29,674 nucleotides of DNA, from the NCBI GenBank assembly GCA_964200185.2, contig CAXNAD020000102.1, positions 1-29,674 on the forward strand, in the 5' to 3' direction. The translations under genes were made by a program, and so were the position numbers. Every line of letters starts with the position of its first letter. The first letter of the stretch is position 1. This DNA comes from Choristocarpus tenellus KU-1152. Its lineage: Eukaryota; Phaeophyceae. Below the pieces are notes generated by a model that saw nothing but the letters and a program-made list of their open reading frames with translations, was not told where the DNA came from and did no database searches. Positions 21,101 through 29,674 of the stretch are shown here, piece after piece.

Positions 21101-24100
21101 TATGCAATCCTGAAAACCAATCACAACCTTACATGGAAGCAATGCCTAAGGGTGAGCGATTTTTTCTTGTATGCATTGTACCATCGTGAGTTAACTCACC
21201 TGTTTGCCACAACCCATTGCTTTAGTAATAGGGACAAATCATCCAAGTCTTGAACCTCATAAGCTGTAGAAGTGTGTAAGTCATTTTGTTGGTAAGTAGT
21301 AGTATTAATGTTGTATCACTCTTTACTGGCCCACAATTCCTCTGTTCACAATTGTGTGCAAAGTGTAGATATGAATGACATGAGAATACAGATGTCTAGA
21401 ATTTGTACTAGTAGTTACTAATGGATCATTCAACAAAAAAAGTATTGAACTAGCTGAGTCACCCACTGTTGTGATATCTCCAGGATTTGAACTTCCATAT
21501 TGAAAAAATGCAGTACATAGAATTATTGGTATGTTGATTGATGATAGATTTACATGAGATGTTCTTGTGTCTGTGTCAGTGTGGAATTGATTTGTGCCAC
21601 ACATCTTACCAAGATAATTGTGTGCAATTCATGGATTTTAAAAATCCCCTTGCCCTATGACAGGGTATGTATCATTTAGTGGTATTTGTGCTGCACAACT
21701 AGTGGAGTCAGCTTGTGCAGAGTTGATCACAGTCTGTGGTTGTGGGCAAGACATGTACAACCATGATCTATGGCATGAGTCACTGTTAACTGGTATGGTC
21801 ATTAGTCTGTAGAGTTCAATCGGATTAGACATCTGTGAGAGGGTACAGTGAGTAGTTTCAATCAGTATATTATTCTCTGTGTAGAATATGCTACAACCTC
21901 AACTTGGTCCATTCTTTTGTTGAAGTTAACCTACCCTCCCTGGTCCTTTGGCGGATGCATTTCGCACTGTGCTAGATGGAGTCACCAGTGTCAGTCATGA
22001 AAGGAGGATGTGAGACCAAGGAAAAATAATCAATGTATTGTTGTAGTTTCCAGTTGTGTTGTTAAAACTGCCAACCACTCACCTTTTTTCTATTTAATTT
22101 CGCATTTTTTGTTCAAAATTGAATGTGTCATTGTTCCCGGAAAGACACCTTGAGTCAGTGGTGGCCCACCTGAGTAGGCCAGAATTGCACTGCTCCCTCA
22201 AGGGATGAAGACTACAGTTTTCATGCACTATTCCCGTGAGATAAGGTGGCATATTTTCTACAAATGATTGTAGAGCTTTATTACAGAATCGTGTTACTGA
22301 CACTTTCTAGAATACTAGAATATGCTGTCCTTAAGCACATATTACAATATTTATTTCTTCCTGCAAATTATATATGCTTAGTTCATAGGAATCGTTCATT
22401 TGTTTGTGCTGGGCAAATTTCATTGGTCAAGCACATTCTAGGCTTGGGTGAGGACTTCAGACTTGATGAAGATGACAGCAGTGTTGTGCTTTGAGCAGCG
22501 AATGTAATGCGGTTCATGATCTGGAGGCCTATTGGCACTCGAAGGATTTTGTAGGTTTGGGGAAGTACCCCTCATGGTGTGGGATTAATTTAGTGTGCTG
22601 TTTGCCCCCTACAATGTTGATCTCTTGCGGAACTTCCTGTCCTACAAGTTCTGTTCCATTTCATGGACTTGAACATAGACTTACACCTGTGAGAGGTGTT
22701 TGGTTTGTGTGCAGATTGCCATAGTTCATTGCTTACCCAATAGCCCAACCATACCCTCTGTTCAGGATAAACGCTTCTGGGTCCTATATATTGGGTTCCT
22801 CTGTGGGGCAGGTTCTGGCCTGGTAGTTATCAACAATGTGGCTTCGTTGGTGGACTCACTTGGTCTTGAATCAAGCAGTCTCCTGGTATGTGAAGTTAGG
22901 AAATAGTTCAACACGGTACATATAGTCTAGCTGATGCTGGCCATTTATGTCCAGCAGAGAGTGTAACACTTACAAAACACATCATACTGGTGCATACTGT
23001 GAAGCAGTCATGTGCCTAAGAGATAATTGATTCATTGTACTTTTGCCATTTGATATTGTGCTTTGCAGCCATGCCCCTCTGTTCCTCTACTTTTGGTGCA
23101 CAATAGTTTCAATTTCCCAACAAATTTTGGAGTGATAGTTTCAATTTTGTGTGTGTTTGCTGGATAATCCTCTGCTGCACTCCATGATTGCGTAATAACC
23201 TCACTTAACAATTTATTATTGAACTCATTAGATATTGTAATCTGGGTGTATGAATGTGTCTTCACATCAAAACTCCTTTCTACAGTTAACTTGTCCTCAA
23301 TTCAAATGTACTGCCTGGATTTAGTCTTTCTTGCTACTTCTCTAATGTGTTTTATGCTCAACGAAGATGTGTATGGGACTGCACTTCAACACCAGGTCAC
23401 CATGCTTGGGATTGCCAGTGCCATAGGCCGTATAAGTTCTGGCTGGATTTCTGATCAAGTGGTTGGGATGGGCTTTCCAAGGGCTCTTGTTCTATGTGCA
23501 ACACTCCTGACAACCTGTCTAGTGGACTTGTTGCTTGCTGCAGGGTAAGCACAAGCTCTCTTGAAGTGTCTCCCATTCATCTTGGTTGTATGTAGTGATA
23601 TCTCTGAAGTGCAGCCGCACACAATTTCTTTTTAGGTATTTAAATGGTTTGTGCGAAATGATCTCTTTGTATTCTCCAAACACTACCCAATAACCTCACC
23701 CCTACCCCCTGCCTGGCTGCCAGCTTCACCCAACTACTCTATTTTCTTTGTGTGGCAACGGGCTTCTGCTACGGGTCCATGTTCTCGCTTGTGCTAGCAT
23801 TGACGGGTGATATGTTTGGAGTGGAGCACATTGGAACAAATTATGGGCTCCTTGACCTTGGTGAGCAAGGAGTCGTATTATGATATGAAGAACCTCTGAG
23901 AGCATACTCTAGAAGCGTTGTTCTCCTATTGAAGCATACACTGGGGCAGTTGTGATGAAGGCAGCACATTCAACACAGATCATGTCTTCAGAGTGCTGTA
24001 ACCTATGCCTGTATCTGACATGACAGCAAGTATGCCATACTCTACAGTATATTACAGTAGACCTGCATTGTACTGTACTTTTCTTGGGCTTACTCTTAAT

Positions 24101-24450
24101 CTTGTGCAATACTCTTGAATGTTAATGTTCAACTGTTTTCGAAGTGCTGACAAATCAAAATATTACCTGTTGTACATGTTTTTTTCGTTGTTTGTAATGA
24201 TACACCTCTTGTCCCTCTACATCAAGGTCCGGCTGCAGGATCATTTATCTTTGCCACAGGCATTGTCAACATCTTCTATCAGAATGCACCAAATGGAGAC
24301 GACTGTATGGGAGCCCATTGCTTCCGTGGAACATTCTTCGTTACAGCTGGCTCGTGCCTTATTGCATGTATTCTTGTGTATACAACTGTGGTTCGGCCAG
24401 GGCTCAGAGCATGCCAAGTCAGAGGAAGGGGAGGGGGGCATGACAGCTGA
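18186..24450 (+). CDS. Nodulin-like / MFS membrane transporter, eleven exons
   Basis: Exons: 18186-18217 (tentative first), 18744-18797, 18920-19035, 19326-19423, 19707-19832, 20274-20477, 20735-21151, 22766-22885, 23396-23544, 23724-23860 and 24227-24450 (stop 24448-24450). All phases match: 558 residues. The N-terminal half matches the nodulin-like domain (PF06813): RWAALAASFIVNAFNLFSYAF at about 12-32, FSDTLKSDLGFSQ, KSIFGLSSAVLGVLYIGLFG and ATDK. The C-terminal half is MFS-like, with FLCGAGSGLVVINNVASLV, SLGLESSSLL, IGRISSGWISDQVVG (the conserved GR..SG..SD motif) and GTNYGLLDLGPAAGSF. About 12 helices are expected. A roughly 65-residue acidic loop (about 277-342) joins the halves. Related plant, oomycete and algal proteins are transporters of small metabolites or ions; the substrate is unknown. 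Exon 4 ends in a GC donor. The first exon rests only on an ATG, a good GTGAGT donor and phase; the rest is strong. Confidence 0.88.
19424..19706 (+). other. GC-AG intron in the MFS gene
   Basis: Exon 4 ends GACAAG and the next bases are gcaaga, matching the strong consensus expected of GC donors (AAG/GCAAG). The acceptor is ttgttgaacag, and the join keeps phase 0 (ATDK then VLSSNP). No nearby GT donor gives an open frame, so the non-canonical donor is the best reading. Confidence 0.8.
21152..22765 (+). other. Long intron 7 of the MFS gene (1614 bases)
   Basis: Donor CTAAGG/gtgagc at 21152 and acceptor ctctgttcag at 22765. Flanking exons join into a continuous conserved segment, so no exon is missing. 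I see no coding sequence, repeat array or transposon hallmark inside. Confidence 0.65.
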
Positions 24451-24701
24451 CCCGAATCATGCAGCTGATGATTCTTTTGACCCAGAATGTGCTGAACTAA
24501 TAATTCACATGCGCACTGCTGGCTTCTGGGTGGACTAATTCAAAGAAATGCTGATCGCAGTCTATTTTTGAGTGTCAACATCGTTGGTTCAGGTCATGGC
24601 ATGTGTTGTGGATGCATTCTACATTCTTTAGAGACACCAGTTTATATAGCTTTTACACAGTGGTTGTACCAACATCAATAAGAAGGAAAGGTTGTTTCTG
24701 T
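24451..24701. other. Short convergent spacer, MFS / gene 7
   Basis: Only 251 bases separate the stop codons of the convergent MFS gene and gene 7. Their 3' UTRs must be very short or overlap. No clear AATAAA is present on either strand; variants such as aataag at about 24677 could serve. Confidence 0.5.
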
Positions 24702-27700
24702 TTAGCAGACTCTTGACACTTGCCTTCTCATCTCTCTGAGGTTGTCTATGGCATTCTTCCCCCTAGCCAGTGGCTCTAGTGACAGCCATTGATGTCCATT
24801 AAACCCAGAATCATATCTTTCACTACCTGTATCTATTGTGCATGCTAAAGGGGCCATCTCCTGTCGAACTTGTTGGATAGCCTCAAGCCTTTTTCGTGCA
24901 GAGCCAATGGCAGCACCTGTGAAGTCCCCATCACAGTGTGATACCTTTGAGCTTGTTGTGGTGAAGGCGCCCTTATTCATTTGAATATGGGTTGGTGAGC
25001 ACCATTGCTGTCTGTCAAAGTTCCTTGAATGTGACTCTTCATTCTTTCTTTGTCTGGTGCGGTATTCCCTTACACGTGTTGCTGCATCAACAAATCTCAT
25101 CTTGGGATGAGGTATAGTTGAATTTGACCAATGTGGATGTGGGGGTGCTGAAGATGAGATATGGATGTTTGATACACCTACAACTGGGTAACTTGGCACC
25201 CCTGGACTTGAAAAGTTGTGAGTTGGGATTCGATTGGTTTGTCCTGTAGGTTCTTGGAGTTGTTTATTATCCACACCATCCATCTCTCCCACTTGAGTAC
25301 CCTGTATTGCTTGAGTAGGAACACCATCCCATGATATTGACTGGTTTCTATCTGGATTTGCTCCACCCTCCATGGGTGGTTGATACTGTGGAGATAGTTG
25401 GGCTGTGTAAAGGTTCGTTGGAAAGAGTGTATTAGAGGTATTGAAAAGATTGCTTTGTGGTAGCCTGTTTTGCCCAAACCATTGCTGCCTGGCATTAACA
25501 GTGGGATGCAAGTTTTGGCTGTTCATGTTGTAGCCATTACTTTTCTCATTTGCAAGTCCCATGTCCATTGGGCCAAACTCTGTTCTTGACAGATGGCTAA
25601 ATGGGGTGTTATCCAAGTGACCAGCATTATCTTGCTCAAGCCCAAGTTGACAGTCTATTGATAACTCTTCATCTCTTGTTTGTTCTGTGTAGGATGAAGC
25701 ATTTTCTCCTAAAATATCCAGCTGCTCTTCCAAAAGTCTTTCTGCATCTGCATTGTCCTGAGCCACCTTCCTCTCAGCTTCAGCTTCTTTTCTTTCATCT
25801 TGCATCACATCTGCATCACTGTGTTCAATGGGTTCCTAAGGAGAGAAATCCAGTTCACTGGTTGGTATGCCTGTTTTGACTTTTGTTGAAATAACCTCTG
25901 TATTGCCAAAGACAACTCCTATTTATAGAGCTTTAGAATCTACCCAGTACCAAATAGAATATATATTGAGGGGTTTACAAGAGGCCCACATTCCATCAAC
26001 TTAATGGCTCTATTTTATCTTCATTAGAGAGGATGGATTAGGCCTTTGCAGGTACATGTGAATGGAAGATGTGTCAATCATTGATGCTTGTAGCTGTGAC
26101 CCAAGTGCGTGGTGCTCACCTTGCCTAGTCGTTTCTGCATCGAAAGCATGGCCACCTCCAGCTCCACTCCTATACATTCCCCTGCTTGCTTCAAGGTAGT
26201 ACCATAAAAAAGTGAAGCTTGAGGTACAATGATTGAAGAGGGTGCATCAAGACTTGATTCATCCCTACTTCCCCACATCGCCCTGGTTATTTTCCATGGA
26301 AGAACCATTGAAGTTCCTTCTTGAGAGTGTTGGAAACCTTGTTCCTCACTCTTTGTCCTGTCACATAATGCACCCTGCCTGCACATGGACGTATGTACAT
26401 TCGCTTCACCAATTTGGTTGAAGGATGTGCAAGGTCTCATTGGATGTGCAATATTTTTTCCTTTTGTTAACATAGTACCAGGGTTGTTCACCTCCCCAGC
26501 TGCAGGGTTGACTTCCTTGTAATATCTCGCAAGATTGTTTTGTTCAATATTTTCTTTGTTGGTCTTACTCTCTTCCCAACCATTATTGTGGAATTTTGTT
26601 AAGAATTCTTCGCCTGAAGATTCACATGTTTGCCCGACCACATGGGCACTCAATTTGGTGGATGGTGAACATGTAATGTTTCCTGGTGCTCCTCCTTCTG
26701 GAAGCTTACCCTCACTGTCATGCTCACACAATGTTTCACCATCAGTAAGATCAATTTTTCCATGTTCAAGATCCTAATATGTTCATGGTGATAGATAGGA
26801 TGGAAGTGGGAAATAGTTAATAAAGCGTTCAAGTACTTTGACTTTGGATAGCTTGCAACACAACAAATGTAAACTGAGGGGGCCACCAGATCCTAGACCC
26901 CTCATCTCTAAACTACATCAACATACTTTGCAACTCCTTGCCTGAATGTCTTTGACCCGAACTTCCACAGCTTCTATCAGCCCTGCCATTTGTTGTGCAA
27001 CCATACGCTCGCCATGAATACCATCTTGTTGACAATGGTGTATGGGTCCATCCAGGATGCTGACAGGTGGCGCTCGGTGGAGGCTTGAGCACCCACAGAT
27101 TTCTCCACCAGGGAAATGCTGGTGCCACTCCCCCTTATAGCTCTTCCCTTTGTCCCTCTCATACCAATCCACAATATGACAGGCATCAACATACGGTGTA
27201 GACAATAGATTTCTGGCAAAGTCCTGCCCAACATGAACAGCGGTGTCCTGCTGATGGTGAACACCATGACCAGAAGCTTCAAATGCAGCAAATGCTGCTT
27301 CTTGTCGCACCTGGGCACACAATCAGGGTCACTTCATGACAAACTGTTGATACATATGGCTCATTTGACCATCATTAGTTGGCTGACAATGATCTTGCAA
27401 TCTATATTATTGAAGCTTACGCTGCAGACACGATCTCATGCCATGGCAAGGTAAGCAAAACTACTGGTAAATAGCCTAAGAGAGGTATACTGGTAGTGCA
27501 TCTCCTCACTTGTTCTGCTATCCTCTCTGTTTCCTCTTTCTTCCATGCAGTTTTCTCATCCTCAATTGCCGATTTGGCCTTTATTTCAGACTCCTCCCTT
27601 GCCCTTGCCAGTGATGTAAACTCAAAAAGTTGTGCCTCTAGGTCATGTGCAATTTGACCCAAGGTAAGTGTATGACCTGCAAAGGATCAGGTCATTCTTG

Positions 27701-29521
27701 CTTTGGGTCTCAGATGTCATCAAGGCTGATTGTCTATACTCATAGGAACGGTGCAGGAGTTCTTTGTGGCAAAGCTAGTTCACTAGTTGGTCATGTGCTT
27801 TATCTCTCCTTCCTTCCCCCACTTTTTTCCTAACAAGTATGGTATACTGGAACCTCCATCAACAATTGCTACAGGATTATGACACTGCTTAGCACAAGTT
27901 GAAAGTATATATTGAAAGTCTCACCACCAGATTCTGGTTCCTCAAAGGTCGGGACATCCTCCCAATGGTTCATACCCTCTCGCAACCTCTTCAGCACAAT
28001 GTCCAGGCCCACTGTTATGTCAGCTGTTGTGCCAAAACCTTCAGACAGCTCCTCCTTATCTCCACACTCTGGTTTCTTTTCTGCTGATGATTGCTTGTTA
28101 CATTTTTGACCAACAATGCAAGCAGCATGAAGGGAAGAGATGAAATAACACATAAGCATCAGACACAACAAGTCAATGCACCAGGTTAAACATCCAAATC
28201 CAACATAATATCAGAGAATATTAGAAGGAACACATGTAGGCAAGTGGGGTCAATTCCGATGTCTTAAGATATCGGTATCTTTCATGGCGCATTTGAACAG
28301 GAAACATAAAAACTCACACACCTTGGCCTCTGTATCGAATCCTGATGTAGCACGCAACTCAGCAACCCCAGTGTACACTGAAGGGTCCAGTGCAAGGGAG
28401 TACCTCAGACAGTCATTATCCTCACTTGAGGGGGAAGCAGGCCTTCGTTGCTGCCTCTCAATAGATATAACGGGTGTATGTGGAGTGAGTTGAGCCTGGG
28501 GTATGCCAGAACGCTCTGCTGATAACCCCACCCAAGGACTTTGGCGAGGGACGGAAAATGGAGTACGAAATAGACCCTTGACGTTTTTTAAAGAAGTCCC
28601 CTTGCTTGACTCACTTGCTAAGATTCTCTTCATGTCATCAGACATGATTTCATCCACTGTACTGTGCCTTGAGAAGATGAGACGGAGGACAAAGTAGGTG
28701 GTTTAGGTCAGATAGGGACTGCCTGCATATTGCAACGAACTAGCTTCGCGAGAGAACGCGCGTTCAGTCCCGTCAGACTCGAGGGGAGTATCACTTTTAC
28801 TTCCTGCTTGCCAGTATTACCAGGAAGAACAGATCATTTAAGCTGTCGTTTGTATGGAAGACTTGAGGCCAAGTAGTTGGACCAAACTCCTCTTGAGATA
28901 CCCTTAGAAACAGGTGTCTACATCGCGCATCTCACCGTCTGGATTTCAGAGTAAAATTTCCTCTGATACCTTGCTGCTTCCCAGATGTGGAAAGCTCAAT
29001 GTCATTGGGATCCTTGCGGTTGTCAAGGTGATCCAAACCTTCCAAGGAATCCTTCGTCACGTCCAGGATATCTTGGGCATCCGTTGCATTATTCAGATCC
29101 CCCGACACTGCTGAAAGAGGACTTCTAATTGATCCTTGCCGCTCGCCCACCCACCACATCTCCTGCCAACAGTGAGAGAGTCGTTTGAAAAGGGGAACGC
29201 AAAAGCACGTTACCCATCTAGAGGGTAGTTTAATGTTAAATCGGTGTTGAGAACGCAAAACGAATGAGTCACTTAGATCCCTACCTTGAGCTCTCCCCTC
29301 AGTCGCTGCTTCTGGCGCTCTTCACGAGAAGAAGGTTTCTCCGCACGAAATCTCTTGAGCATTTCGCTGATGGAACCATCTCTAGTCATGAGGGGAAGTG
29401 GTTGTAAGGCGTTTCTCAAGTTGTCCCTACAATCGAGGTCAATTTCGATTTGGTTGTATACATATAGTGTTGGAGGGGGATATATTGGAGGTGGAGAATG
29501 ATACCTTTTTGTCATCAACAT
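24702..29521 (-). CDS. Gene 7: large protein of unknown function, eight exons
   Basis: I do not recognise this protein. Minus-strand exons 29285-29521, 28936-29162, 28322-28661, 27925-28093, 27510-27676, 26927-27310, 26120-26773 and 24702-25835 join in phase: 1103 residues. Exon 1 ends in a dense, conserved-looking block, SISEMLKRFRAEKPSSREER, followed in exon 2 by EMWWVGE. TVDEIMSDDMKRILASE opens exon 3. Two charged, probably coiled-coil segments follow: about 326-380 (LARAREESEIKAKSAIEDEK) and about 735-765 (KEAEAERKVAQDNADAERLL). Exon 6 is His- and Cys-rich. The last 340 residues are Asn/Gln/Ser/Pro-rich and probably disordered, ending in a basic segment. No signal peptide or membrane span is seen. 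Start: an in-frame TGA lies directly before ATG 29519-29521, and an acceptor (tttttgtgcttag) at 29535-29536 implies a 5' UTR intron. A 95-base stretch within exon 1 also fits an in-phase intron. Exons 1-2 could be a separate gene; the join to exon 3 rests on phase. Confidence 0.6.
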
Positions 29522-29674
29522 TCATTGGTCGACTCTAAGCACAAAAAAATATTGGTCGTTATTCAGTATTTTATTATTATGCCCTCTGACATTTTGCAGA
29601 TGTGTCAGGGGGGAAACCAATGAAAACTATTTATATACACACACATATATATATATTATTATTATTATTATGCC
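29522..29674. promoter_or_regulatory. Upstream region of gene 7, simple repeats and a hairpin
   Basis: On the minus strand this is 5' of gene 7. It has a probable 5' UTR acceptor at 29535-29536 and an imperfect hairpin (29582-29591 with 29603-29612: ten pairs, one of them G-T). A compound AT, AC and ATT microsatellite runs from about 29630 to the window end. The 13-base string ttattattatgcc occurs twice, at 29571-29583 and 29662-29674. Confidence 0.6.
29630..29671. repeat. Compound microsatellite (TA, CA, TTA)
   Basis: Successive runs of ta, ca, ta and tta units, ending shortly before the window end. A typical simple repeat; length is probably variable between individuals. Confidence 0.95.

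Noticed and set aside
22246-22724. Open frames on the plus strand inside MFS intron 7
   Set aside because: Exons 7 and 8 join into a continuous conserved segment without them, and no phase-compatible acceptor and donor pair bounds them.
25601-25879. Plus-strand open frame of 92 residues
   Set aside because: It is antisense to the large last exon of gene 7, whose frame is open for 377 codons.

Overview
The window is ordinary nuclear DNA of a eukaryote with spliced genes. No ribosome-binding sites, operons or prokaryotic mobile elements were seen. By tracing open frames across GT-AG junctions (plus one clear GC-AG junction) and requiring codon phase to match at every join, I recover seven protein-coding genes. 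They contain about 40 exons, and introns range from about 40 to about 2000 bases. The SUMO sequence, and a DCC-type oxidoreductase whose likely leader looks like a signal peptide followed by a Phe-start transit peptide, suggest a photosynthetic stramenopile-type alga. This placement is inferred from a few proteins and is only moderately secure.

Layout: gene 1, unknown protein (minus, 701-1634); gene 2, SUMO (plus, 2406-3414); gene 3, DCC/DUF393 thiol-disulfide oxidoreductase (minus, 4193-6731); gene 4, calmodulin-like EF-hand protein (plus, 6884-8395); gene 5, drug/metabolite-transporter (EamA-type) membrane protein (minus, 9954-17081, with an open extension to 9885); gene 6, nodulin-like/MFS transporter (plus, 18186-24450); gene 7, large protein of unknown function, about 1100 residues (minus, 24702-29521). 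The strands alternate strictly, so neighbours form divergent pairs (1/2, 3/4, 5/6) and convergent pairs (2/3, 4/5, 6/7). The 3/4 start codons may be only about 150 bases apart.

The genes do not form an evident pathway. They cover protein modification, plastid-type redox, calcium sensing and two unrelated transporters. The points that most deserve a second look are: a perfect 21-base inverted repeat that pairs a 3' splice site with the exon next to it in gene 1; an in-frame TGA followed by a well-formed 22-codon extension at the end of gene 5; a 29-base tandem repeat just inside an intron of gene 5, next to two overlapping donor sites; a GC-AG intron in gene 6; and the two unrecognised genes 1 and 7. 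I found no CRISPR array, rRNA, convincing tRNA or intact transposon. All exon models are hand-made and need transcript support, especially the 5' ends of genes 3, 6 and 7 and the middle of gene 1.
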